Positions 23,701 to 34,037 of a stretch of DNA of 64,000 nucleotides are shown one piece after another. The DNA lies in assembly GCA_032629725.1 (NCBI GenBank), contig JAFEVB010000022.1, forward strand, positions 248,001 through 312,000, given 5' to 3'. The notes under the pieces are model-generated. The model was not told the origin of the DNA. It ran no database searches and saw only the letters and a list, made by a program, of their open reading frames with translations. The first letter of the stretch is position 1. Every line of letters begins with the position of its first letter. Origin of the DNA: Gremmenia infestans. Its lineage: Eukaryota; Ascomycota; Leotiomycetes; Helotiales; Hamatocanthoscyphaceae. The translations under genes were made by a program, and so were the position numbers.

Positions 23701-24840
23701 ACGTGCCGAAGGTCACTTGCCGATTTCGAGCACCTAGCAAAATTACTGGCTCTCGAGAACCCAGCTTCTTGGCTACCGTCAATCTCTGGAATGCGTTCTC
23801 CTTTTCAATTTCCATCAAAGCCATCCAGAGCGGTTCTCAGAGACATTCAGATCCGGTTGAATGGATTTCTGAAAATCCTTCTTTCCCACTCTACATTTTC
23901 AACACATGAGATGTTGTGGGAATTCTTCCTTGTACCTGATATCCAAGCAGATATGATGGAGCAGCGCAGCAAGCTCAAAGCGGAGACAAGAATTGAAAAA
24001 GTAAGGGAAGAGTTTGAGCCCGTTGATGATTTGCGGGATGTAGAGCAGTTCGTGGATCATGCTAGGGATATGGTCCGAAGTGTCAACTACTCTACCAAGA
24101 GTGTTGCGCGAAGGACCAATATGATGCGAGTTGTCACTACTGGTACGTACTCATTAGCCTTTCACATTAAGGCCCGTCTAACTTGTTTAGATCTGTATGA
24201 CGCTGTAGGCATAGCATCCAAAGCGATTTCAACCCTCGAATCCCTCCCCCAAACACATGTCTCTGCTCTAGATGCCTACGTCAAGACCCTTGCACCATCA
24301 TCCTCATCGCCATACACGACCTTCCACGCTACTATGCTTTCAATACACAGTACCATCATCGCCATGCTACTTTCTCTCTCCCGGCCTACGTCATTGATTA
24401 CATCAATTAATGTCTCTCAAAAAGCTATCGAGCGTTCGTATAATTCGCTATCGAGGTCCACCCGTTGGCCGTTAGGTCTACTCGATGAAACGCGCCAGCG
24501 ACTGAACGAAGAAAAAGAAGAGAAGGTTAGAAAAACCAAAGAGGAAGCCGGTGAATTAGGCAAGGAATTGAGGTACACACAACAGGTTGTTGCGTCGGAA
24601 CTTGCGGGGTGGCAAGACTTACACGAGAAGATGGGACGGAAAGCTGTGCAAGATCTTGCGAGAGGAATGCTGACTAAGGAGCAAACGGCCTTGGAGGGGA
24701 TGAAAAGGGCGATGAGGAAGTTGAAAGTCCAGCTTGTGATGGCCCCAGCACCGAAGCCAAATGTGGATGCTGAGGTCAACAATAGTATCGAGGCTGAACT
24801 ACCAAATGTCGGTGCTAGTGGGTCTTCTTCGGGAGCATAA
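20754..24840 (+). CDS. Vrl1/VARP-like VPS9-ankyrin-PX-BAR endosomal protein
   Basis: Four exons (20754-20831, 20881-21133, 21185-24142, 24191-24840) give 1312 aa. The start was chosen because exon 1 opens with MQPLNPFL and splices in phase into the strand ILLVPTTDVLLTSRD. The second donor is the weak GTTGGT. In order: an N-terminal domain (1-200), a VPS9 domain (about 338-503, with the TINADTLVSLLLIVVIRS core that in VPS9 proteins catalyses GDP release from Rab5), an acidic/Ser linker, ankyrin repeats (about 690-900), a PX-type phosphoinositide-binding fold (about 913-1030), and a C-terminal helical region (about 1040-1280) with BAR-like coiled-coil helices. This matches budding-yeast Vrl1, the VPS9 subunit of the endosomal VINE SNX-BAR coat, and relates to animal VARP. 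It probably acts on endosomes as a Rab5-type GEF and tubulating sorting factor. The last intron is 48 bases, a multiple of three without stops, so retention would add 16 residues. Confidence 0.88.
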
Positions 24841-25559
24841 TTGTTATATTATACAAAGGGATTGCCAAGGGCAATCTTGTGTTGGATAGAAGAATGGATG
24901 ATTGGGAGTAGGCGTCGGCTAGCGTTGGATTGACGGGCGGCATTTTCCTTCATGAAGCATTGCATAGAGCAATAGCGATTATAATTGAAAATCGTTCCGC
25001 AGCCTCGAATTACTCTGAAAAAGGCTGTCGCTCGCATTTTCTTACTGTACGTGAACGTCTTGCATGTTGGCTAGTTAAATATTTCGATCGATCCGCGATG
25101 GGCTCTGTTTGTGGCTTCTTCCCAGTCCAATTAGTTACTTATTTGTTGTAGTCTGCTTGCTGTTTGTCAGTGAATCACCAACACAGTCTGTTTGGCCGTC
25201 CTTTTGGAAATTACAAGGGTTTCACTGGCTGGCATTAATTGAGAGAGTCAATCCGTGCAAGGCTTAAGAGAAAGCCAATCCTCTATTGTGATGCAGAAAG
25301 ATAAGACCCAAGCCAGGTTTTCAATAGTACGATATAAGAAATAATCACAATGTCAAGAAAAACGGTTTTCAGTCTTGTAGCTGCGTTGTTGAGATAAATG
25401 CAATAGCAAGAAACTACCAAGCATACACTATAGTCCTTTCCCTAGATGGATATGCAGTGGTAGTTGCGAGCATGCATGGTTGGGCATAACCGATTCCTGG
25501 AATTGTCATGATTTAGGAAGCAGCCGAAAATGACTACATGGGATGCAGAAAAGGGATGG
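24841..25559. other. Intergenic region before the minisatellite
   Basis: AT-rich, with no supported gene. It includes the 3' flank of the Vrl1-like gene. Confidence 0.45.
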
Positions 25560-25727
25560 AAGTGAGTAAGTGAGTAAGTGAGTAAGTGAGTAAGTGAGTA
25601 AGTGAGTAAGTGAGTAAGTGAGTAAGTGAGTAAGTGAGTAAGTGAGTAAGTGAGTAAGTGAGTAAGTGAGTAAGTGAGTAAGTGAGTAAGTGAGTAAGTG
25701 AGTAAGTGAGTAAGTGAGTAAGTGAGT
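25560..25727. repeat. Minisatellite: 21 perfect copies of an 8-base unit
   Basis: The unit AAGTGAGT (equivalently GTAAGTGA on the + strand) is repeated 21 times without a single substitution over 168 bases. The array ends in an imperfect GAAGAGATAGATAGA stretch. On the - strand it yields long Leu-Thr-Tyr-Ser-His reading frames that are artefacts of the repeat. Perfect homogeneity implies recent expansion or active slippage. Each unit contains GTAAGT, the consensus 5' splice donor. Confidence 0.97.
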
Positions 25728-25890
25728 GAAGAGATAGATAGATTAAAACCCCCACCGTCCTTGCTATAAGGCACTTCGCAATATCAATCAATGTTCTGTG
25801 CCACTATATCAATATCATTCTGTTCCCTAGAAGAAACTGTCGCTTCCAGAACCGAATGCCAAGACAATGACAATACCACCATTATCTCGC

Positions 25891-26064
25891 TCAATTAAGG
25901 GGTTCCATTAGCATTCTATAGTATTCTATAGGTTCAATGGTACCAGCATCAAGGTCGGTGAGATCGCCGACTTTGCTGCCGCCAGGGGTGTTTGGCGTCT
26001 TCGTGTTCTTGACAGCCTTGTTGTGTTTGAGATGCAGAGTATTATCATGGGCAGATGAATCCAT
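25891..26064 (-). CDS. Small ORF or terminal exon next to the 2EXR relic
   Basis: A 57-codon frame runs from an ATG at 26064 to a TGA at 25891-25893. It has a codon pattern favouring C or G at third positions (AAC, AAG, CTC, GTC), unlike the surrounding AT-rich DNA. The peptide is hydrophilic with a NTKTPNTPGGSK segment and ends RMLMEPLN. It could be the last exon of the 2EXR gene upstream on the same strand, or an independent small protein. No family is recognised. Confidence 0.3.
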   Translation of the reverse strand: MDSSAHDNTLHLKHNKAVKNTKTPNTPGGSKVGDLTDLDAGTIEPIEYYRMLMEPLN

Positions 26065-26466
26065 AACACCAGAGAAATTAGGGAGAGCATGGAGGGAAAT
26101 GGTGTCTGAACTATAGATGAACTGGAGGTGAGTCTCTGACTGAAGGACCTTATTGTATTAGTAAGCAGACCGAGACGTTACTCATCGCGTTACGCGACCA
26201 GGACCCCTTTTTCTCTTGGACCACCAAGAAAGAAAGTCAAAAAGGCGAGTATTTGCTCTTCTCATGAGTCAGTCCCCTTGATCATTCAAACCCAAGGATC
26301 ATCTGTAGTCTTCTGATAAATCTCAAAACAGACGTCAATATCTTGCCAGCTCAGACAATCTACAAGACTCCAGCCCTACGCGCATCATTTGCTCCATTCA
26401 AAGATAAGCTCGGTCACTTGTTCAGGGCTAAATTTCCATCCATTCTTTCCACGACTTCCTTATCGT

Positions 26467-27454
26467 CTATACCGCGCGCAGACTGCTGGTATCATAGAGG
26501 GTCTTCAATTCAGCTAGGACAAAGCCGAATCTATCGTAACCAAATGGCATACCCTGAACACTAGTTATCATCGGCATAGTTGCGCTCCTTCCAATGAGCT
26601 TAAACTCCCTAAGACTGTGGATCCGATTGATCTCCGTCAACTCTGTGAAGCCTGGTAATTCTGAAAAGCCCCAAGACTGCATTTCGAGGGTGGAGGGAGA
26701 TGGCGGAAGCCGGTTTCTTCAGCAGCGGTGTAGTTGCGTACTTCATAAAAAGGACTCTTTCTTCGCGACTCCGCAAAATACATTGGAGACACGTCTAGTG
26801 GAAAGATTCAGAGGTTCCGAGATTGGAGAAGCATTTGGAAGACGTCCATGGCATGGTAGCCGTGGGTGAACATGACGGAAACCGAGGTGGGGACCTTTCT
26901 TTGGGTGGAACTGAGAGTGTGGAGATAGTATGCGGCAATCTTTAAGTTCTCGAAGCGAAACTCATTGCTTTTGTAAAACTTGTTATCAAATGCTATGTCA
27001 CTTTTAATGTCTTTGCAGGTGCGAGCGAGGTCTCTGTGGGAAGAAGGAAATTAGTAAGATGGTATTCAAAGTTGATCTGGATATTATTAATCCCTGGAAA
27101 CCCAGCACAACGCAAATGCTTCATGTATAGCAGTTAAGACATGGATAGGTTGACTTGCCTGATTTCCAAATTCTCAGGGAGCCAAACTCGAAAAGTATTG
27201 GTAAAGTTGCCGACGTCTTTCCCGAAAAATTCGTAAGGCTTTATTGGTCCAGCTTCTGTGACAACATATGTCCAGATCTTGCATCTGAGATTAACATCCA
27301 TTTTGTTGATCAGCAAGCAACTCTCAGGTTGCGAACGATTCTCCGTCATTCTCGTATGGTGGGGGGTCTGACCGGAAGGTGAAGAGACCTTGAGGCTCAG
27401 CGAGAACCAAATCTTGATCGCTCCTGCGAAGAGAGGAATTAGCTTAGCTTGCAT
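26467..27454 (-). pseudogene. Relic of a 2EXR-domain gene
   Basis: The frame 27454-27159 contains the 2EXR hallmark (LINKMDVNLRCKIWTYVVTE), followed by FRVWLPENLEIR. A GC-AG intron (27034-27158, donor context AG then GCAAGT) splices in phase to RDLARTCKDIKSDIAFDNKFYKSN and on through a 2EXR-like second half. An in-frame TGA at 26808-26810 interrupts it. Downstream, similar coding-like sequence (ELPGFTELTEINRIHSLREF, then RFGFVLAELKTLYD) continues in another frame, so at least one frameshift is likely. 2EXR proteins are a large, lineage-expanded fungal family without an agreed function. An unrecognised intron could rescue one of the defects but I cannot build an intact model. Confidence 0.45.
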
Positions 27455-28496
27455 GGCTTCAGGTAACTTGCAGAAAATGACACAGGGCGGGTAAGAATCT
27501 CTTAGCCAACTTACCCACTACTATAGGCTGTCTCGCATGCCTCGCTAGGGGTTTACTTTTACTATCCGAATAGCGATGGTTTCTGCATTGCGGACGACGG
27601 TGAGAAAGTCATGGCTTTAACACTGCTTGAGCCTTCATCTAAGGTCTTTGACTCGCTGACTCGCTGAATTGGAGGTGAAAAGCTGTTTCGATTATGGCGA
27701 TGATGGTGTGCTCGACATTAGAGAAGTAAAGTGAATAGTAGGAGGGCATCCCCACCGGTAAAGGCTTATTAGTATATTTTAACATTAAGCTCTGCCATAA
27801 CACCGAGTCAGGATCCATTATTTAAAGCAATATTCCCCGTTTAAATCTGAACATTCTTGCGATAATTACGCATTTCTGAATTGACCCCATAGCCATTATT
27901 AATAGCCGTTGCAAAGCCGTTGTTGATGAGGAGCTTTGCAGGTATTATTAGCTCTCACCCGTAACGAGCACATCGCCGAACCGGCAGCAAAAAGCAGCAA
28001 CGAAAGAGAGAGTTCAAGAAAACTGACCACAGCCATAATCCACCACTACTCCACCCTGAAGATGCTAACCTGATCGAGGGCAGCAAAGCCTGCCACACAA
28101 TGTCATTACTCGCACTTGAAGCCCCCTCCCCCCCCTCAATATCGCTGTCCTTCCACCTCGTACCTCGCAGGGAGCACTCAGAAAGATCATAATGTGAGGG
28201 TGGTCGGTTTTGGATTTCGTGGCATTCGTTAATATGTAAATGAGTAAAGGGGAGGTCAAAGAAGGTCTGGTAGCATGAAGCCGATTAGACCGACGGTACA
28301 CTATATTGCAAACGAGTTGGCGGGAAAGATGCAATCTTGACATCGTGGGATCGGAGGGTTCTGCTCTCTTACAGGAGAACCTCTGATTAGTGAGAATGGA
28401 ACTGATAACGGAAAAAACCAGACAGTACGGGACCAATCACCAAGATACTCGAGGAGAAAAGCGAGCAGGAAACAGTGAAAGTCATTAGTTTGTCCT
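27455..28496. other. Intergenic region
   Basis: About 1 kb without a supported gene. It contains AT-rich blocks at 27760-27950 and a C-run near 28125. The 3' flank of the SDR gene lies at its right end. Confidence 0.45.
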
Positions 28497-29603
28497 TTAC
28501 ATATTCCTACCTCCAGTAACCATGATGACCTGCCCAGTAATGTAACTAGACAACGGACTTGCCAGCATAAGAATACTGCTCGCCGCTTCTGTAGCCGTAC
28601 CGGCCCTCCTCAACGGAATATCAAGATTCGCATCCTTGGATTGCGAGCCCTGTCCCTTCGGTATGCCCAGAGCAATCTTCTCTCCATCAGGCGTAGTAAC
28701 AAATGCACCGTCTTCCTTTGCAGCCGTCAACCTAGTCAAGATATGTCCAAAGGCAATCGAGTTTGCTCGAACACCGAACTTAGGGCCCCATTCCTTTGCA
28801 ATCGCTTTTGTGAGGCCGTTGATTCCAGATTTCGCGAGGCTGTAGTTCGCTTGTCCGGCATTGCCGTGTACGCCGGAGGTGGAGGAGATATTTATGATGG
28901 AACGTGGTTCGCCGTCGGTAACGCGGAAATAGGAGGCGGCTTCGCGGACGAGCTTGAAGGGCGCGGTGTTGTGGAGGGCAATTATGTTGTCCCATTGTTT
29001 GTCCGTCATCTATCACACCCCGCATCAGCGTTGCTCGTTCAATTCCAAGGGATCTTCTTGTTTTGGCATATTCAGGCCTAGCATTTCCCATGGATCTGCC
29101 AAGCAGCGGATACCTAAGGTATGTGGTGTTGAAGGGTGTTGAGTCTCACTTTATGTATGACGCCATCCCAAGTATAGCCATTGGAGATATCAGTGGGAGG
29201 TCTGGGAAGGGGGGGGAGGATTGCCTACTTACCCAGCATTGTTCACAATAATGTTAATCTTGCCATTTCCGAAGTCTGCTGCCTTCTTGACAAGAATCTT
29301 CAGGTATTCAGCATCTAGCATATCCCCAACAACGGCAATTGCATTTCCACCTGACTTGTTGATGCTCTCGGCCACACCTTTTGCTTTAGCTGCACCGTGT
29401 AAGCAGGGATCTACAATTCAAGTCTAATCATACCTACCAGCGTCGATATCTGATATCACAACTCTGGCACCCTCATTTGCAAAGAGACGAGCTGCTTCAG
29501 CACCAATGCCTTGCCCACTGCCCGTGATGATAGCTACTTGGCCGGCAAGCAGACCCTTGGGATAGTTGAGATGGCCAGCAATCTGCGACGCGCGTTCTGC
29601 CAT
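28497..29603 (-). CDS. Classical SDR oxidoreductase (FabG-like or multifunctional beta-oxidation type)
   Basis: Four exons (29603-29438, 29389-29233, 29201-29150, 29009-28497) give 295 aa. The nucleotide-binding motif TGSGQGIG lies near residue 27 after a short N-terminal leader, NNAG is at the end of exon 2, and the catalytic Ser168, Tyr181 and Lys185 are all present (NISS, then YSLAK). It ends TGQVIMVTGGRNM, with no obvious peroxisomal or ER signal. Family members reduce or oxidise ketones or alcohols with NAD(P)H; the substrate cannot be read. Exon 3 must use the CAG acceptor at 29202-29204, because no other AG is available. This inserts GPPTDISN between NNAG and YTWDG, a loop most relatives lack. 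An ATG 10 codons upstream (29633) is in frame, but the 29603 ATG gives the typical SDR start. Confidence 0.9.
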
Positions 29604-30473
29604 GGTGGATGTATTTGAGATATGTAGGTTCAAGATATGATTAAATTAGAGAACTATTTTAAGTGGGAGGGACATGGCATGTTAAGGCATAGCCGTTGAG
29701 TTGAGTTGTGATATAATGATGTGGGGAAATACTAGTAACTTCCCCGGATTTCAAAAAGCCGAGGCTTCTACAGAGATGCCGATGCCGATAGCCTCGCGAT
29801 GATCTTACAGTATTAAAGTTTGAACAATTGGACTATCAAGATACCAACTACCTTATGCATCTAATATAATTTCAGCTTATACTATCGCTTTCTCTATGAT
29901 GTCTCAAGTATTTGCTGCCATACTTCGTCGTATAGGCAGACACCACCAAACAAATTTATAGGCGGTCTTAAGATATCTCTTCAGTGACAGAATCCCCGAA
30001 GTCCTAGAATTTGTACTTAGCTATCCATAGTTCATACGATCACTTTGTATAGTGGATAAATCCCGCTGAGTCATTGATGGTGTGGGGAGCTCTCTCTGTT
30101 GCAGCCCAAGGCAGCGAATTTCTGGCCGACAGCAGGAATAACAGGTACTTGAGCCTCAATTAGATATTCCTTGTCCTGCATCTGTAGTCCAGCAAGCTTG
30201 TATCCACAGACACCTGTGTGCTGTATGCTAAGCCACAGATTGGGCAGCAATAGCCAGACCTCTCCCCACAAGCTTGAAGGCTCCAGGGACAGGCCTCAAA
30301 ATAATAGAACAGCACAGCATCAAGTATGGTCAAAAGCATTCATTTAAGTTTCGAGAGTGGTGTATCTGCTGCCTCATCCATGTTACGCTTCCATCCTAAA
30401 TCCCACGAACGCCATATTCTCCATGCCTTCGACCGTCCATTCGTATCGCTGCAAGATCCCCTCATCCACAGAC
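29604..30473. other. Intergenic region
   Basis: No gene is supported. It holds the SDR promoter at the left and the TMA7 3' flank at the right. The stretch 29690-30060 is AT-rich. Confidence 0.45.
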
Positions 30474-30794
30474 TCATTTCTTTCCGCTCTTCTTGATTCC
30501 TTGGCTTCCGGTGTTGAGGGGTCCTTTGCTGCCTTTCGCCTTTGCGGCCATCTCAGCCTTGGCTTTGGCATCTGTCGCAATCAAATTAGTAAGAGTGCAC
30601 GTCGTTTGAGATAAATCGTTACCTACCAGCTCTTGTCTTTTCAGCGAAGGCCTTGTCTTCTTCATCCATCTCGCCCTTTGGGGCCTTCTTTGGGGCCTTC
30701 AAAGGCTTAGCCTTGCCACCTATATATCTGATTAATACGCTGAAGCAGGCTGGAAGGCGGCGCTTAGCTTACCTGCTCTGTCGGCGCCTCCCAT
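30474..30794 (-). CDS. TMA7: Translation machinery-associated protein Tma7
   Basis: Three tiny exons (30794-30773, 30719-30627, 30571-30474) splice in phase (22+93+98 bases) into a 70-aa protein, against 64 in budding yeast. It is extremely basic, starts MGGADRAGGKAKPLKAPKK, has the family's acidic-helical middle (MDEEDKAFAEKTRADAKAK) and ends with the diagnostic GIKKSGKK. Tma7/CCDC72 proteins co-purify with ribosomes and influence translation, but their exact role is not settled. Automatic gene callers easily miss the gene because no exon exceeds 100 bases. It is divergent from the PRP4 kinase, with 454 bases between the starts. Confidence 0.95.
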
Positions 30795-31248
30795 TTTGTA
30801 TTTTGAATGTGTGAGTGAGTGTGGTGTGGGGTGGGCGTGTAGAGTTCTGTGGCCGTGGAAGTGAAGTGGGATGTTTTGTGTACAGAATAGAACTTTGGAG
30901 GGGCAGATGGGGTTTTGAGGTTTTTATGCCGCCGCCCTGCGCCTCGACCCTTCCCGCTAGCGACGAATGAGGCTACTCCAAAAGTCTGGATCCTTTGATA
31001 TCGGCGCGGCGTCTTCTAGTCATCCAAACCTGAATAATTCAATATCGCGACCATATATCCCCACCGCCACATAGAGCTGTACTCGATTTCAAAATTATGC
31101 GCTGAGAGTCTAGAGGAGACGTGATAGATTCCCGGTTGGACTCTTCTCACATTGAGACTACACTTTCTGAGCCTTGGCTAACACAACTTTTCACCATAAG
31201 GGAGGGGGTCTACCGTCCGGGTACCGCGACTGCAACTGCACACACAAT
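30795..31248. promoter_or_regulatory. Divergent promoter region, TMA7 / PRP4
   Basis: The interval between the two start codons carries both core promoters. The TMA7 side (30800-30860) is a G/T-rich tract on the + strand. No specific site is claimed. Confidence 0.4.
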
Positions 31249-34037
31249 ATGGCTTCTCCAGCCAGTTCTGATGAGGGAGAGATACGGGACGGGGGTGTAG
31301 AGAAGGCAACTACGTCGCTGGCTCAGTTCGAAGGCACTTCCGTTGACCGTCAAGACAGAAACCGAACCAGTAGCTCTACCTCGAGGTCGCCTGAAAATGG
31401 ATACAGATCAAGAGACAGGAGATCCCACGAGAGAAGCAGGTCTCCACATTCCGAACGCCAACCTCGAGGCTTTAAGCGTCCGCGGGATGATGACTACCCC
31501 GACAGGTCTCGAGATCCTCGGAGATTCAAAGTCCACTACGAAGATACGCCCCAAGATTATCATCGCCGCTCACGAGTATCCTATGAAGACCTAGATCGAA
31601 CATCCGGCGCTTCTTCCGACCTCCGATATGATGAACGCGATAGGCACTCCGAGAAACGTCCACGAACGCGCAGCCGGTCACCACCATATAGATCAAATCG
31701 TGGTGGAGATGGTTGGACACGAGGTGGGCAATCGAAGAGAGATGTAGGCCATTCTAGGGGCTCTGGCCACAGGGATAGCAGAGGAGGTTATCACGCGAAT
31801 GGTTATGGAGGAAATCGGGAAAATAAGGACCTGTCAGTGAGCAAACGAGGACAAAGCCCGCTGCCTGCTGATAATGCAAGACACGAGGCTAAAAATACGC
31901 AAGGGAATCCACAGCAGTCTTCTGATAGAATTGCAAATAATAGCGAGCTAGCAAAGTAAATCTCTATGCTTCCTCTAAGTAGACTGATGGCTAATATTCT
32001 TACAGGAGAAACAGTGCGGCCGAAATTCGCACTATCGAAACCCCTGAGGAAGAGCCTCTTGATGAAGAAGCTCTGATCGAGCAACGACGGAAGCGTCGTG
32101 AAGCAATCAAAGCTAAGTATAGAGGTTCTGCTACACCTTTGCTGGTACAAGCCTTGCAACTGGGAGATAAGACAGGAGAATCCATACCTTCTCAGCAAAC
32201 CGGCAATACTTCTTCGGCTCGGTCAGGTAAGCAGGTCTCTTTGCGGTCGGAAGTACTCACTAATCAAGCCTTGTCAGCCTCGCCTGTTGTCTCGGCTCCG
32301 TCTACTCCTGCTGAAACGCAGTACGTAGGTTCGCCGACAGACTTCGCAATTACAAATGATCAGGATCTTGCCAATACAACCGGAGAGACCGCAGGTGATG
32401 GCGAAGATGATGATGGGCCATCAGCAGCTGATTATGACCCAACGGCAGACATGAGAGAAGACAGCCAGCGAGATGTCCAGAGACATAGCGATGAAGTATC
32501 CTCCGGGGCTTACGATGAGACCAAGCCAACCACCGATCAAGATGTTTTGCTTCCTGCCGAGACTGCTCCAGCCGTAGAAAAGCCAAAGAAGTCTGCTGAT
32601 GAATTTGATATGTTCGCCGACGACGACGATGATGATATGTTTGCTGAAGATCCCGCTCCCAATGCAAATGCTGCTCTTAGACCATCTGATGATGGCGCCA
32701 AAGCTGTTGCAATCCCCACTGCCAAGGAACTTGACATTGGAATGCTTGACAACTGGGACGATATCGAAGGATACTATAAAGTCATTTTGGGAGAGTTGCT
32801 CAATGGTAGATACCACGTCCAGGCAAATCTTGGGAAAGGTATGTTCTCCGGGGTCGTTCGAGCTACGGATGTGACGACGAAGAGACTGGTGGCGATCAAA
32901 CTCATTAGAAATAATGAAACGATGTAAGTTCTATGACCAATTATTCGGAATGGATACTGACTGCTTCACAGGAGAAAAGCCGGTATGAAGGAGATCGAGA
33001 TCCTTCAAAAGATCAACGAGGCCGACCCAGAAGATAAGAAGCATATGATTCGACTCGAGCGACATTTCGAGCACAAAGGTCACCTCTGTATGGTCTTTGA
33101 AAATCTGAGTATCAATCTGCGTGAGGTCTTGAAGAAATTTGGCCGCGATGTGGGCATCAACCTGAGGGCTGTTCGAGCTTACGCTCAGCAAATGTTCTTG
33201 GGTTTAAGCCTGATGCGCAAGTGTAACATTCTCCACGCTGACTTAAAGCCCGACAATATCTTGGTAAGCATCTCGCACCGTGGAATCAACCGAAATTGCT
33301 AACTATGAATAGGTCAATGAGACACGGAACATGCTCAAGATCTGTGATTTGGGGTCAGCATCCGATGCATCGGATAATGAAATCACTCCATATCTTGTCA
33401 GTCGTTTCTATCGTGCACCGGAAATTATTCTAGGAATGCCTTATGATTTCGCCCTTGATGTCTGGTCCGTTGGTTGCACCCTCTACGAACTATACACGGG
33501 TAAGATTCTATTCACGGGTCGCACCAACAACCAAATGCTCCGCTCCATTATGGACTGCCGCGGAAAATTCACGACCAAGATGTTGAAGCGTGCACAATTT
33601 GCTCACCTCCATTTCGATGAGATGGCCAACTTTAGAAGCGTCGAACAGGATAAGCTTACAGGAAAGGTATGTCTATTTTCGTTATCATCCATGGGGAGAC
33701 TAGAACCATCGTGGCGTCTAGTAACAACAGTCCGCTTGTACTCGACCCCACATTAGCGCTGTGCCCCCCTCCCTCTCTTACTCCTCAAAATAGGAAAAGG
33801 CTTTCTGACTAACGTACGATTGATTAGGACACCATCAAGACCCTGACTTTCGCGAAACCGTCGCGCGATCTCAGAACTCGCCTCATGTCTGCATCAAACG
33901 GGCTGACTGAGTCAGAGACAAAGGAACTGGCTCTATTTGCAGATTTATTGGATCGCTGTTTGGCGCTTAATCCGGAAAAGCGATGCACGCCTGCTGAGGC
34001 GCTGAAGCACCCTTTTATTACCAAGATGGCAAGATAG
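31249..34037 (+). CDS. PRP4: Prp4-type pre-mRNA splicing kinase
   Basis: Five exons (31249-31955, 32006-32923, 32972-33263, 33313-33666, 33828-34037) give 826 aa. The first 230 residues are rich in Arg-Ser, Arg-Asp and Gly, like SR-type splicing proteins. An acidic middle follows, with runs of Asp near residue 410-420. The kinase domain starts near residue 480 with the Gly loop LGKGMFSGVV, then VAIKLI, the catalytic loop HADLKPDNIL (ending near 639), DLGS in place of DFG, SRFYRAPEIILG, and WSVGCTLYELYTGK. HADLKPDN and DLGSA are hallmarks of the PRP4K/Prp4 branch of CMGC kinases, which phosphorylates Prp1/Prp6 (PRPF6) to activate the spliceosomal B complex. The fourth intron (161 bases) is longer than the rest. 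Confidence 0.93.

Noticed and set aside
25442..25791. Two long - strand frames rich in Leu-Thr-Tyr-Ser-His
   Set aside because: They are translations of the 8-base minisatellite, which is open in several frames because 8 is not a multiple of 3 and the unit contains no stop in those frames.
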